Shown piece by piece: positions 30,269-39,231 of a DNA stretch of 60,628 bases. Under the pieces are notes generated by a model. It saw only the letters and a list, made by a program, of their open reading frames with translations. It was not told the DNA's origin and ran no database searches. Made by a program: the position numbers and the translations under genes. The DNA comes from Candidatus Liminaster caballi (lineage in GTDB: Bacteria > Bacteroidota > Bacteroidia > Bacteroidales > UBA3663). Positions within the stretch are counted from its first letter, which is position 1. Each line of letters begins with the position of its first letter. The DNA is taken from NCBI GenBank assembly GCA_018065085.1, contig JAGHUA010000028.1, positions 1 through 60,628 of the forward strand, written 5' to 3'.

Positions 30269-31139
30269 ACTGCTGCTGATGTGCTGTCTGCCGACGTCGG
30301 CCGTGGCTCAGGATAAGGCGCGACCGGTGACATCGACCATAAGCCTGCAGACAGGACAGGGTGCCGTGCGCGACACATATCTGACACCTCTGCTCTACGG
30401 CGGCCGTTCGACAGCCGTCAACTATGAACGCTGGCAGATGATGTCGAACCTGAAATGGAACACACAGCAGATGACCGAGCTCAGTTTCCTAAATGCCGAC
30501 AGCAACGATGCAATATCGAGCACTTGGGCAGGTCGCTTGCGTTACCATTTCGCCGCACACAAGGTATGGAGGATTGAACACGGCAATGGCATGCGCTGGT
30601 TTGTGCCTAACACCGTTTGCGTGGGTCCTTATCTTGCCACGGAAATGGGATTCAACTATAACCTGAAGCTGGCCAATGCCAACAACCCGGCAACGGCACG
30701 ATTGGCCGAACAGGCAGGATTGTCGGTGATGGCCAACTGGAAATACAGCATTCGCAAACAGCCTTGCGAAGTGATGCTGCACGTCAAGGCTCCTATGATG
30801 GGTGTTGCCTTCGTGCCTGAATACGGAGCATCGTACTATGAGACTTTCTATCTCGACAACACGGAGAACACTGTGCATTTCACATCACTCCACAACCAGC
30901 AGGATCTCGACATCCGCCTCACCACCGACATCCCGCTGTCGGTGATCCGATTCCTGCGTCGCCTGGACATGACCATGCGCCTGGGCCTCAGCTATCACAT
31001 CGAGACAATGGACATCAATAACATTGTGACACGCATGAACTCGGCTCATTTCGTCATCGGCTGGACCTACCACTACCTGCCGCTGAGCAGCCGACGCAAG
31101 GTGAACTCAATAATCAAGGAACCCGTCTATGCATACTGA
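30228..31139 (+). CDS. Secreted DUF3316-type protein
   Basis: About 303 residues from the ATG at 30228 (or 30225), chosen because it starts a signal peptide (MRRKLLLTLSLCSELLLMCC... ending AVAQ). Upstream in-frame ATGs lie in parC sequence. After cleavage the protein has alternating beta strands ('STISLQTGQGAVRDTYLTPL', 'MRLGLSYHIETMDINN', 'HFVIGWTYHYLPL') like an outer-membrane or periplasmic beta-barrel protein, and resembles DUF3316 proteins. It overlaps parC by 41 bases and the next gene by 11, so the three genes are translationally coupled. Function unknown. Confidence 0.75.
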   Translation: MRRKLLLTLSLCSELLLMCCLPTSAVAQDKARPVTSTISLQTGQGAVRDTYLTPLLYGGRSTAVNYERWQMMSNLKWNTQQMTELSFLNADSNDAISSTWAGRLRYHFAAHKVWRIEHGNGMRWFVPNTVCVGPYLATEMGFNYNLKLANANNPATARLAEQAGLSVMANWKYSIRKQPCEVMLHVKAPMMGVAFVPEYGASYYETFYLDNTENTVHFTSLHNQQDLDIRLTTDIPLSVIRFLRRLDMTMRLGLSYHIETMDINNIVTRMNSAHFVIGWTYHYLPLSSRRKVNSIIKEPVYAY

Positions 31140-32250
31140 TCGATTACTGCTGACTATGACTATCGCGGCGGCAACTGCATGCTGCTCGCTGACTTCGTGT
31201 CTCGACGATGAGACGCTGGGAATGGACGACAGCCACATGGGCAACTTCGAGGCATGTTGGCGTGCCATGGACGAACACTATTGCTTCTTCGACCAGAAGA
31301 ACGTAGATTGGGATTCTGTCTATGCCGTCTATGCTCCATACTTCCGCGACTCGGTGGATAACGTTGGCGATGAGTTCTTCCTTCTTGCCGACATGCTCGC
31401 CGAGGTAAGGGACGGACACGTGAACCTCTACAGCTCGTTCAACACCGCAAGATATTGGGCATGGTATGAGGACTATGACCTGAACTTCGACCCTAACCTT
31501 GTGGAACGCTACTACCTTGGCACAGACTACTGGATCACGTCGGGCATCTCATACACGATGCTGAAAGATTCGGTGGCATACATGCGCTATTCATCATTCT
31601 CGAACACCATCGGCGAGGCCAACCTCGACTACGTATTGGCTGCTCTTCGCCAGGCAAAGGGATTGATCATCGACGTGAGAAACAATGGCGGCGGCGCATT
31701 GACCAACGTGCCTGTGCTGGCAAGCCGTTTCTGCACCGAACGCAGGGCATACAGCTACATGATGCACAAGACCGGCAAGGGACATTCCGATTTCTCTGAC
31801 CCTCAGCCGCTTTATCTCGAACCTGATCCATACAGCTACAACTGGGACGCATCGGTTCAACCTGTCGTGGTGCTTACCAATCGCCAATGCTACAGCGCTA
31901 CAAACAACTTCGTGGCTGCCATGCGTTCGCTCGACGGCACGATGACCATCGACTCAACCGGACAAAAGCATCCGAAGATGATCAAGACCCTTGGCGACCG
32001 CACAGGCGGCGGTGGCGGAATGCCGTTCGAGAGCGTATTGCCCAACGGCTGGGTGGTGAGATTCTCGGCATGTCCGATACTCGACCACAGGAAACGGCAG
32101 ACCGAAGATGGCATCGAACCCGACATGAAGGTATCGATGGACAGCATCAGAATGTTCGAGCAGCATGTGGATGACATCATCGATTCGGCTCGCGCGTACA
32201 TTAATATAAATACACGCATGACCTATCCAAAGAAAGAAACCGAAGAATAG
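31129..32250 (+). CDS. S41-family peptidase lipoprotein
   Basis: 373 residues with a lipoprotein signal (lipobox 'CCSLTSC'). The S41 (C-terminal-processing-protease-like) core is visible: 'EVRDGHVNLYSSF', 'LIIDVRNNGGGALTNVP', the nucleophile region 'TNRQCYSATNNFVAAM' and 'TLGDRTGGGGGMP'. The usual catalytic Lys of CtpA/Tsp enzymes is not evident in the last motif, which fits the tricorn-like subgroup with a different charge relay. No PDZ domain is obvious. It probably acts on peptides or proteins at the cell envelope. It overlaps the DUF3316 gene by 11 bases and ends the parC operon. Confidence 0.85.
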   Translation: MHTDRLLLTMTIAAATACCSLTSCLDDETLGMDDSHMGNFEACWRAMDEHYCFFDQKNVDWDSVYAVYAPYFRDSVDNVGDEFFLLADMLAEVRDGHVNLYSSFNTARYWAWYEDYDLNFDPNLVERYYLGTDYWITSGISYTMLKDSVAYMRYSSFSNTIGEANLDYVLAALRQAKGLIIDVRNNGGGALTNVPVLASRFCTERRAYSYMMHKTGKGHSDFSDPQPLYLEPDPYSYNWDASVQPVVVLTNRQCYSATNNFVAAMRSLDGTMTIDSTGQKHPKMIKTLGDRTGGGGGMPFESVLPNGWVVRFSACPILDHRKRQTEDGIEPDMKVSMDSIRMFEQHVDDIIDSARAYININTRMTYPKKETEE

Positions 32251-32277
32251 AATCCAAAGAAAAAAAACGAGTAAAAG

Positions 32278-32309
32278 TTTGGAGGTTTCGCAAAAAGTGC
32301 GTATCTTTG
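32278..32309 (+). promoter_or_regulatory. Promoter of tRNA-Leu
   Basis: TTTG at 32278-32281, 20 bp, TATCTTTG at 32302-32309: a textbook Bacteroidetes promoter about 60 bp before the tRNA. Confidence 0.75.
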
Positions 32310-32371
32310 CGCCCGTAAACCATCACCTTTTACACCGTGCACACAGGAAGCAGAACGTGTGGGCACAGGAT

Positions 32372-32453
32372 GCGGATATGTTGTAATTGGTAGCCAAGCC
32401 AGACTTAGGATCTGGTGCCGTGAGGCGTGTGGGTTCGAGTCCCACTATCCGTA
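32372..32453 (+). tRNA. tRNA-Leu (anticodon TAG)
   Basis: The 82-base cloverleaf has acceptor arm GCGGATA paired with TATCCGT (first pair G-U), anticodon stem CCAGA/TCTGG with loop CTTAGGA (anticodon TAG, reads CUA/CUN leucine codons), a long variable arm as expected of tRNA-Leu, and T-arm GTGGG-TTCGAGT-CCCAC. The discriminator base is A. CCA is not encoded. Confidence 0.95.
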
Positions 32454-32520
32454 CGATTAGATTTTTCGGATCGAAGAACCGAAACAAAAAAGCGTACATT
32501 TGTGCACAAATTATGCACGC

Positions 32521-33675
32521 ATGAAAACATATCGACTTTATAATCTCTGTATGCTGCTTTGCGCGGTGTGTATGCTCTCATGCAATGATACCGACCGCCA
32601 CGCAGCCGACGGCAAGCCATATCATCTGTCAGGCAGGATTGTGGGTGACTCAATCACCACAGATTCGTGCCTGACTCTTTTCGTCGATCGCCACAGCAAC
32701 TATGTGACTGCCGGCGGTGACTCTGTCGAGGCGTTCGAGGCAGTGGAGCTGCCTGTGGTCAACGGTTCATTCTCCTATGCCGGCAATGTGCCTGTCGATG
32801 TGGACGAACTGACCCTGTCTGGACAAGGACTCGGATCAATCAGCCTCTTTGCCGAATCGGGCAGCGACATCCAGATTGAGGTCACAGGCAACCGTCAGGC
32901 ATCATTCAGCGAATCCGACACGCTCAACCACTGGATCAGCCTTCATCGCAGCCAGCTTCTCGACATGGACAAAGACTTGAAACGCCGCAGCATCGACTCG
33001 CTCTGTCAGGTTCACCGTACAGAGATACGCGCCGCCCTCCTGCTGCGCGAGATGATGACCGATGTCAATGACTCGATCTTCATGCGCCGTATGTTAGGCA
33101 AGATCGACGCCGCGGCCAAACCAGGCTGGCTCATGCAGGATATCAACGAGCGCTTTGACATCATGTCGCATAAACTCGACCGCAACTTCCGTCTGCCTAA
33201 GCTCGACATACCGACAGCCGACTCAGTATTCTCCCTGCAGGCATCACGCAGCGAGGCTCTGGTGCTCTATTTCTGGGCCGACTATGACTCGGCTTCTATC
33301 GATTCGATGAAGGTGCTGCGCGAGATTGCACGCGACTACGGTCTCTATGAATATGCCAACACCTACTACAAGGAGAAATCGGCCAAGAAGAGCCGCCATC
33401 CTCGTCGCATCGAGATTATGACCGTTTGTCTGCATGCGTCTGACAGTGCCTCGTGGCTCAGCACGCTCGGCAAGATGCCTGGCCGCCACGCTTGGCTTCA
33501 GGGCGGTTTCGCCCACATGCTGCCTACATCATGTCTGGTATCGGAACTTCCAGTCATCTATTGCTTTGACCGTTTCAGCAACTATCAGAACCACGGCAAA
33601 TGGAACAAGGATCTGTATAGCATTCTCGACCGCGCCAACATCAACAGTTCTGTGAAGGAAAGCAAAAGCAAATAA
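32521..33675 (+). CDS. Thioredoxin-fold lipoprotein without a CXXC motif (DUF4369-like N-terminus)
   Basis: 384 residues from the ATG at 32521, which follows a -7-like TACATTTG at 32495-32502. The lipoprotein signal ends 'CAVCMLSC'. Residues about 30-125 resemble the DUF4369 beta-sandwich found before TlpA/ResA domains ('YHLSGRIVGDSI', 'GSFSYAGNVPV', 'ISLFAESGSDIQIEVTG'). The C-terminal half has the thioredoxin start 'ALVLYFWADYDSASIDSMKV', where TlpA enzymes have 'FWASWCxxC'; both cysteines are absent. It is therefore unlikely to be a disulfide reductase and more likely a binding or structural relative, anchored in the envelope. Confidence 0.75.
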   Translation: MKTYRLYNLCMLLCAVCMLSCNDTDRHAADGKPYHLSGRIVGDSITTDSCLTLFVDRHSNYVTAGGDSVEAFEAVELPVVNGSFSYAGNVPVDVDELTLSGQGLGSISLFAESGSDIQIEVTGNRQASFSESDTLNHWISLHRSQLLDMDKDLKRRSIDSLCQVHRTEIRAALLLREMMTDVNDSIFMRRMLGKIDAAAKPGWLMQDINERFDIMSHKLDRNFRLPKLDIPTADSVFSLQASRSEALVLYFWADYDSASIDSMKVLREIARDYGLYEYANTYYKEKSAKKSRHPRRIEIMTVCLHASDSASWLSTLGKMPGRHAWLQGGFAHMLPTSCLVSELPVIYCFDRFSNYQNHGKWNKDLYSILDRANINSSVKESKSK

Positions 33676-33697
33676 CCCCAAACCACACCGCAAAGCC

Positions 33698-35236
33698 ATG
33701 GTTGTCAAGACAATCTCAGCCGCCCTGCTTGGCATCGATGCCACACCGGTCTATTGTGAGACCGCCATATCGCCGGGCTGTCGCATCATGATCATCGGTC
33801 TGCCTGATGCCGCCGTCAAGGAAAGCCGCGACCGCATGGAGAGCGCCCTGCGTGAGGTTGGAATGCGTGTGCCGCGCAAACAGATCATCATCAACCTCGC
33901 CCCTGCCGATGTGCGCAAGGAGGGTTCGCTCTATGACGTGCCTATCGCCGTCGCCGTGCTCGCTGCCGGCGAACTCATCCCAACCGACATGCTCAATGAC
34001 TACATGCTCGTCGGCGAACTGTCGCTCGATGGCCGTGTCAAACCCGTGCGTGGCTGTCTGCCATACTCTATCCTTGCAAGGCAGATGGGACTGAAGGGAA
34101 TCATCGTGCCGCGCGAGAATGCCCGTGAAGCGGCTGTGGTCAATAACCTCGACGTGCTTGTTGCCGATCACCTCAAGCAGATCATCGACTTTCTGTGCGG
34201 CAAGGGCGATCTGGAGAAGGTCGAAATCAACACACGCGAGATGTTTGCCAATGCCGAACGCACGTTCTCGGGCGATTTCAGCGACGTCAAGGGACAGGAA
34301 TCCGTCAAGCGAGCCTTTGCCATTGCCGCAAGTGGTGGCCACAATCTGATCATGGTTGGTCCTCCAGGCGCCGGCAAGTCGATGATGGCAAAATGTCTGC
34401 CTTCAATCCTTCCGCCACTGTCGCTCAGCGAGGCTCTTGAAACTACCAAGATCCACTCTGTGGCAGGACTTCGCAGCGAACACGGACTCATCACACAGCG
34501 TCCGTTCCGCGCCCCTCACCACACTATTTCGGGTGTTGCACTTATCGGCGGCGGCGTCAATCCGATGCCTGGCGAGGTGTCGCTGAGTCACAACGGCGTA
34601 CTCTATCTCGACGAGCTCCCTGAGTTCAATCGCACAGTGCTCGAAGTGTTGCGCCAACCGCTTGAAGACCGCCAGATCACCATTGCCCGTGCCAAGAATA
34701 CTGTTACCTACCCTTCGTCGATGATGCTTGTGGCTTCGATGAACCCATGTCCGTGCGGTTATTATAACCATCCGACGCACGAGTGTACGTGCAATGAATC
34801 GCAGGTGCGCAAGTATCTGGGTCGCATTTCCGGACCTCTGCTTGACCGTATCGACCTTCAGGTTGAGATACGTCCGCTGTCGTTCGAGGAACTGAGCCGC
34901 ACACGTGTGGCCGAACCGTCGTCTGCCATCCGTGAGCGTGTGGTTCGCGCACGGCAGATTCAGGAGGAACGATATCGCGACGTATCAGGCATCCACTGCA
35001 ACGCACAGATGACTCCTGCCCTGCTCCGTCAGCATTGCGTTCTTGACGACCGTTCGCTCAAAATGCTCCAGAATGCCATGACAAAACTCGATCTCTCTGC
35101 CCGTGCATACGACCGCATCCTCCGCGTCGCCCGCACCATCGCCGACTATGAGGGCAGCGCTGGCATCACTTCCGCACACATCGCTGAGGCAATTTCGTAC
35201 AGGAATCTGGATAGAAATTCGTGGGGACAGGGATAA
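33698..35236 (+). CDS. YifB/ComM-family Mg-chelatase-like AAA+ ATPase
   Basis: 512 residues, the usual family length. N-terminal ChlI/Lon-protease-like domain ('TAISPGCRIMIIGLPDAAVK'), Walker A 'GPPGAGKSMMAK', Walker B 'VLYLDELPEF', 'MNPCPCGYYNHP' and the C-terminal Mg-chelatase lid domain. In transforming bacteria ComM is a branch-migration helicase that extends recombination during natural transformation; the Bacteroidetes homologue probably does a similar job in DNA recombination. It is cytoplasmic. It follows the lipoprotein gene by 22 bases and may be read through from it. Confidence 0.92.
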   Translation: MVVKTISAALLGIDATPVYCETAISPGCRIMIIGLPDAAVKESRDRMESALREVGMRVPRKQIIINLAPADVRKEGSLYDVPIAVAVLAAGELIPTDMLNDYMLVGELSLDGRVKPVRGCLPYSILARQMGLKGIIVPRENAREAAVVNNLDVLVADHLKQIIDFLCGKGDLEKVEINTREMFANAERTFSGDFSDVKGQESVKRAFAIAASGGHNLIMVGPPGAGKSMMAKCLPSILPPLSLSEALETTKIHSVAGLRSEHGLITQRPFRAPHHTISGVALIGGGVNPMPGEVSLSHNGVLYLDELPEFNRTVLEVLRQPLEDRQITIARAKNTVTYPSSMMLVASMNPCPCGYYNHPTHECTCNESQVRKYLGRISGPLLDRIDLQVEIRPLSFEELSRTRVAEPSSAIRERVVRARQIQEERYRDVSGIHCNAQMTPALLRQHCVLDDRSLKMLQNAMTKLDLSARAYDRILRVARTIADYEGSAGITSAHIAEAISYRNLDRNSWGQG

Positions 35237-35251
35237 CAACAGTAAAACATT

Positions 35252-35368
35252 ATGCTTATCGTCCCCGCTGCTCTCCCATTCGACGATACAGGTGCCGCAT
35301 CTGTTATGCCCGTCATCGTGAGCGACTTTATCCTCGATGTCCAGACCATAGAGCAACTTGCTAAATAA
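35252..35368 (+). CDS. Possible small ORF between yifB and the GH8 gene (38 aa)
   Basis: An ATG-started frame (MLIVPAALPFDDTGAASVMP...) fills the gap of 135 bases and stops 3 bases before the GH8 start. It has no signal peptide or recognised motif. It could be a remnant or chance. Reported because it nearly fills the gap. Confidence 0.2.
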   Translation: MLIVPAALPFDDTGAASVMPVIVSDFILDVQTIEQLAK

Positions 35369-35371
35369 ATT

Positions 35372-37048
35372 ATGATTATGAGAAGAAACTGTATATGCTC
35401 GATACTGACCGGCCTCCTGTTTTCGGTAGCATTGTGCACATTCGGACAACCCACCGATGCACGCCGTCCGGTGAGCGTGAGTCACAACCTTTCAGGAAAT
35501 GACAACACACTGTTGCTCCACGATGTTGACTTCAGTCAGAAACAGGTCAACCTCATCTCCGCACGTGTCAAGGCCCCACAGGGAGCCGTGCTCGAGATGC
35601 GCGACCTCACCACACCGATGCCAACGCATTGGGGCAAGCGTCCGATACCCAAGGAGTTCCTCGATCAGATGCGCCAAGGCTGGGGCATAGTCGCCACCAT
35701 CGACGTCCCTGCTTCGTCTGACTACACACTTATCACCCTGCCTATCAACAACCATCCTGTCGGTGTGGTCGATATCAAGATTGAAAGCCGCGACGGCAGG
35801 GAACTCTCTGTCGATTGGTTCGGCTTCGACCTCCAGCCTGACCTGCATCCTGCCCTCCTCCACGACACTCCGCTCGTGCCTTGGGACAAAGGCGGCATGG
35901 AGACCCATCAATATCGCAACCTCTTTGCCGAACTCGGCTACACTCAGCAGCAGATCGACCACAAACTGCAGGATCTTTTCGACGCCCTGTTCACCGGTCC
36001 CGACCGCATCTATTTCGATGTCTCGGCCGATATGTCGATTATCAGCGACGTCAAGAACCACGATGCCCGTACCGAGGGTATGTCATACGGCATGATGATT
36101 GCCGTGCAGCTCGATCGCAAGGACATCTTCGACCGCCTCTTCCGCTGGGCAAAGACTTACATGCAGATGAAGGATGGCCGCCAGAAAGGCTACTTCGCAT
36201 GGAGCGTCAAGCCCGACGGATCGTCTCCAGCACGCGGAGCAGCTGCCGACGGTGAACTCTATTTCGTCACCAGCCTCATCTTTGCCTCCAACCGCTGGGG
36301 CAACGATACTGGCATTGACTATCTCACTGAGGCTCAGCACATCCTCGACACCTGTCTCGGCAAGGACGGTCAGCCACGTCTCTTCGACCGCAAGACCAAT
36401 CTCATTGCCTTTGTGCCTGGTTCGGACTTCACCGACCCATCGTATCATATCCCTGCCTTCTATGAGGTCTGGGCCAAATACGCCAACGACGGACGCAGCG
36501 ATTACTGGCTCGAATGTGCCAAGGCTGCGCGCGAATATCTTCACCGTTCGGTACATCCTGTCACCGGTCTCAATCCCGACTACAATAACTTCGACGGCTC
36601 GCTCATGCACACCGGACAGACTCTTGGCGATGCGTTCCGCTACGACTCATGGCGCGTGCCGATGAATATGGCGCTCGATTTCTCTTGGTCGCATGCCGAT
36701 GCCGAGTGGCAGACAGCCTACGGCAACCGCCTGCAGAACTTCCTCTATAGTCAGGGCATCGACACTTTCCTTGACCAATATAACGTGGACGGTACTACGG
36801 TTACCGATACTCTCTCGGCAGGCGGATTCAAAGAGTTGCGTCACACTCCTGGCTTCATTGCCACAAGTGCAGCCCTCTCGCTCGTCTGCAGCCACAGCAA
36901 GAGTCGCGAGTTCATCGACCGCTTCTGGAACAACCGTCACGACCCAACACCTTCAGGATATAAGGATGCATACTACGAGGGCATTCTCCGCCTCTTTGCA
37001 TTTATGCACCTAAGCGGCAACTACCGTGTCATCGAACCTAAGAAGTAA
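35372..37048 (+). CDS. Glycoside hydrolase family 8, probable reducing-end xylose-releasing exo-oligoxylanase
   Basis: 558 residues (M at 35372 or 35378) with a signal peptide (MRRNCICSILTGLLFSVALC...TFGQ). Residues about 40-155 form an extra beta-sandwich ('LEMRDLTTPMPTHW', 'LSVDWFGFDLQ') that looks carbohydrate-binding. The GH8 (alpha/alpha)6 barrel follows, with the catalytic acid Glu in 'ARTEGMSYGMMIAV', plus 'YFAWSVKPDG' and 'AAADGELYFVTSLIFASNRW'. The family inverts beta-1,4 linkages, and this subgroup trims xylose from the reducing end of xylo-oligosaccharides. Location is periplasm or cell surface. No susC/susD or other PUL gene is nearby, so it is an orphan enzyme. It converges on the threonine deaminase gene. 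Confidence 0.85.
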   Translation: MIMRRNCICSILTGLLFSVALCTFGQPTDARRPVSVSHNLSGNDNTLLLHDVDFSQKQVNLISARVKAPQGAVLEMRDLTTPMPTHWGKRPIPKEFLDQMRQGWGIVATIDVPASSDYTLITLPINNHPVGVVDIKIESRDGRELSVDWFGFDLQPDLHPALLHDTPLVPWDKGGMETHQYRNLFAELGYTQQQIDHKLQDLFDALFTGPDRIYFDVSADMSIISDVKNHDARTEGMSYGMMIAVQLDRKDIFDRLFRWAKTYMQMKDGRQKGYFAWSVKPDGSSPARGAAADGELYFVTSLIFASNRWGNDTGIDYLTEAQHILDTCLGKDGQPRLFDRKTNLIAFVPGSDFTDPSYHIPAFYEVWAKYANDGRSDYWLECAKAAREYLHRSVHPVTGLNPDYNNFDGSLMHTGQTLGDAFRYDSWRVPMNMALDFSWSHADAEWQTAYGNRLQNFLYSQGIDTFLDQYNVDGTTVTDTLSAGGFKELRHTPGFIATSAALSLVCSHSKSREFIDRFWNNRHDPTPSGYKDAYYEGILRLFAFMHLSGNYRVIEPKK

Positions 37049-37072
37049 CGGAACAATTCTTGCACGTATGCG

Positions 37073-37090
37073 TGCGTATGACTATACGCA
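37073..37090. terminator. Weak hairpin between convergent genes
   Basis: TGCGTAT and ATACGCA pair over 7 bp around GACT in the 51-bp gap between the GH8 gene and ilvA. There is no strong T tail on either strand, so termination here is uncertain. Confidence 0.35.
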
Positions 37091-37099
37091 TAGGCAAAT

Positions 37100-38305
37100 T
37101 TACTCGGGCAAAATAGTAAAGCCATGGTCGGATATGGCCTTGCAGATGGCATCGATATGCAACTGGTCGCGCGTCTCCATGCTTACACGAAGCACGCAAC
37201 TATTCACGTCGATAAACGTATTGGTACGTTCGTGCATCACAGCCGTAACATTGGCTCCGAGGTCGGCAATTATCTTCGATATCTGAACCAACTGACCCGG
37301 ACGGTCGTTAATTGCAAGAGCGAGCGTGCAAAGACGTCCATTCTTCTGCAGGCCTCGATTGATAAATCGGTTGAGGTTAGTAACATCGACATTACCACCG
37401 CTCACCAGACAAACCGTCTTTTTACCAGCCAATGGGATATTGCAGAACATAGCCGCAGCTACCGATACGGCACCCGCGCCTTCGGCAATAAGCTTGTGGC
37501 GCTCCAAAAGGTAGAGGATTGCGGCACAGATCTCATCGTCCGTTACGGTAACAATCTCATCAACGTAGCGGCTCACAAGGTCGAATGTATGTATGCCCGG
37601 TTCCTTGACAGCAATGCCGTCGGCAATGGTTGACACCGAGGAGAGACGCTCAATGTGCTTATCACGAACGCTATTGAACATGCTCGGAGCGCCCTCTGCC
37701 TGAACGCCAATAATCCTGACGTTCGGATTGATGTGCTTGGCTGCAAAGGCCACACCACTGATAAGGCCGCCGCCGCCCACAGGCACAATGATAACGTCAG
37801 CCTCGGGCAATTCGTTCATAATCTCAAGGCCGATGGTACCCTGACCTGCTATAACCTGAAGATCGTCGAACGGATGAACAAAGGTCTGATTATTCTCTTT
37901 CTGCAACTGCAATGCACGCTGATAGGCATCATCGTAAACGCCTGGCACCAGGCAAATCTCTGCGCCATAGCTGCGTGTGGCTTCAACTTTGCTGATTGGT
38001 GCTCCCTGAGGCAGGCAGATGGTACACTTTATGCCATACTTCTTGGCCGCGAGGGCTACACCTTGAGCATGATTGCCAGCCGAGCATGCAATTACGCCGC
38101 GTTGCTTCTCGTCGTCCGATAGCTGCGAGATCATATAGCTGGCGCCGCGCACCTTAAACGAACCTGTTACCTGTAGATTCTCAGGCTTTATCCAAATATC
38201 ACACCCCAGACGCATCAGTGGCGAGGCAATCAAGTCGGTGTTACGGATAATGTTCTTGAGCGCATAAGTAGCGCTATATATTTCTTTTATATCAAGTTCT
38301 GCCAT
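37100..38305 (-). CDS. ilvA: Threonine ammonia-lyase (threonine deaminase) with C-terminal ACT-like domain
   Basis: 401 residues. The fold-type-II PLP enzyme shows the Schiff-base lysine in 'QVTGSFKVRGASYM', substrate loop 'ACSAGNHAQG', and phosphate-binding 'IIVPVGGGGLISG'. The last 80 residues ('INDRPGQLVQISKIIADLGA') form one ACT-type regulatory domain. It converts threonine to 2-oxobutanoate and ammonia, the first step to isoleucine, in the cytoplasm. The 401-residue length matches the TdcB-like/short IlvA class rather than the 514-residue E. coli IlvA. It stands alone with its own promoter; no other ilv gene is adjacent. Confidence 0.93.
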   Translation of the reverse strand: MAELDIKEIYSATYALKNIIRNTDLIASPLMRLGCDIWIKPENLQVTGSFKVRGASYMISQLSDDEKQRGVIACSAGNHAQGVALAAKKYGIKCTICLPQGAPISKVEATRSYGAEICLVPGVYDDAYQRALQLQKENNQTFVHPFDDLQVIAGQGTIGLEIMNELPEADVIIVPVGGGGLISGVAFAAKHINPNVRIIGVQAEGAPSMFNSVRDKHIERLSSVSTIADGIAVKEPGIHTFDLVSRYVDEIVTVTDDEICAAILYLLERHKLIAEGAGAVSVAAAMFCNIPLAGKKTVCLVSGGNVDVTNLNRFINRGLQKNGRLCTLALAINDRPGQLVQISKIIADLGANVTAVMHERTNTFIDVNSCVLRVSMETRDQLHIDAICKAISDHGFTILPE

Positions 38306-38328
38306 ATTTATCTGTAATATATAGGCCG

Positions 38329-38360
38329 CAAAAATACTTAATTAATTCGAACTGACCAAA
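38329..38360 (-). promoter_or_regulatory. Promoter of ilvA
   Basis: Minus strand: TTTG at 38360-38357, 20 bp, TATTTTTG at 38336-38329. Transcription would start near 38322, about 17 bases before the ATG. Confidence 0.75.
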
Positions 38361-38534
38361 TTTTGTTTAGATTTTCTAATGTTTATGCGATAAAACAAGG
38401 GTTTCATGGCACTTTTACTTGGGAAATCTTTTTTGTTAGTGTAGGAAATGATCCCTGTTTCAAAGTTTTTTCGGAAAGCAATAATTAACATACTATTCAT
38501 ACTTACACCTTAAGAGAAGGCAAGACTAATGCAT

Positions 38535-38566
38535 CCCTCGCACGATCATCACTGACAGTGCGAGGG
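38535..38566 (-). terminator. Hairpin after the DUF4488 gene
   Basis: CCCTCGCAC (38535-38543) and GTGCGAGGG (38558-38566) form a 9-bp GC-rich stem with a 14-base loop, 45 bases past the stop. The T tail is weak on both strands. Confidence 0.55.
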
Positions 38567-38610
38567 TTTGACGTCATAATAATAACCTTGTTTTAACCTT
38601 TGATAGATCT

Positions 38611-39120
38611 TTATCGTGTGAAGATGTATTGCTTCAACTTCTGCTGCATGTCATCGGACGTTGTGGTGACCTTACATTTATCGACGATATGCTGGGCAAG
38701 GCCTTCAGGGAAATCGACGACTTTCTTCCAAATGTCAACGCGGTTCATCCAGCGACCCTTGCTCGTGGTCTTGTCCACCCATTCATACTTGATAGGCTTA
38801 CGGCCCATCTCGCTGTACAGTCCGTCCTTGAGCGAGTACGTTCCATACTCATGAGGCTGAATATGATATGTGCCGTTACTCAGGCGAACGATCTCTGCAC
38901 AGGCATATTCACCGTCGGCACGATAAACCTTTACCTGATTGTAACTGTCGCTGATAAGCTCCTTGTTCTCACCCTCGAACTTCATTGACGACATGATCCA
39001 TACACCTACGATTTCTTTGTCATCGACCTTAACCTGCGCCTTGAGGTTAGCCGAAGAGAACATTGCACACAGCATTACCGAAACCATCACAGCAATCTGC
39101 TTAACACTAAAACTTTTCAT
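38611..39120 (-). CDS. Secreted DUF4488/lipocalin-like protein (169 aa)
   Basis: Signal peptide MKSFSVKQIAVMVSVMLCAM... ending 'NLKAQ'. The mature domain opens with 'EIVGVWIMSSMKFEG' and has 'VKVYRADGEYACAEIV', 'NGTYHIQPHEYGTYSL' and 'WMNRVDIWKKV', matching the lipocalin-like DUF4488 pattern. It would be a small beta-barrel in the periplasm or outside the cell, possibly binding a hydrophobic ligand. The membrane regulator encoded just upstream (39308-40345) has a similar domain facing outwards. The gene has its own promoter with four phased TTTGCA boxes, suggesting that the regulator controls it. No catalytic residues are evident. Confidence 0.75.
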   Translation of the reverse strand: MKSFSVKQIAVMVSVMLCAMFSSANLKAQVKVDDKEIVGVWIMSSMKFEGENKELISDSYNQVKVYRADGEYACAEIVRLSNGTYHIQPHEYGTYSLKDGLYSEMGRKPIKYEWVDKTTSKGRWMNRVDIWKKVVDFPEGLAQHIVDKCKVTTTSDDMQQKLKQYIFTR

Positions 39121-39191
39121 AATGTAATTGATTTTGTTGTTTGTACCTCGATTTCCATGTCAGGCATTTCCTGTCTGAAGGATTTCGGCGG

Positions 39192-39223
39192 CAAAGGTAT
39201 GCAGTTTATTCCGAGTGTCCAAA
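39192..39223 (-). promoter_or_regulatory. Promoter of the DUF4488 gene
   Basis: Minus strand: TTTG at 39223-39220, 20 bp, TACCTTTG at 39199-39192. The predicted start is near 39185, giving a leader of about 65 bases. Confidence 0.78.
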
Positions 39224-39231
39224 AGTTTTGG

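Larger units (their letters stand above)
38306..38610. other. 305-bp intergenic region between ilvA and the DUF4488 gene
   Basis: It contains the ilvA promoter (38329-38360) and the hairpin 38535-38566. The A/T-rich rest (38361-38534) holds no ORF or repeat I can recognise. Confidence 0.7.

Noticed and set aside
32464..32484. Hairpin TTTCGG...CCGAAA after tRNA-Leu as a terminator
   Set aside because: The 6-bp stem is short and no T run follows on the plus strand.
38410..38460. Possible extra copy of the 42-bp repeat ('ACTTGGGAAATC')
   Set aside because: Only one half of the core is present, and there is no 42-bp partner or matching TTTCCTAAG arm.
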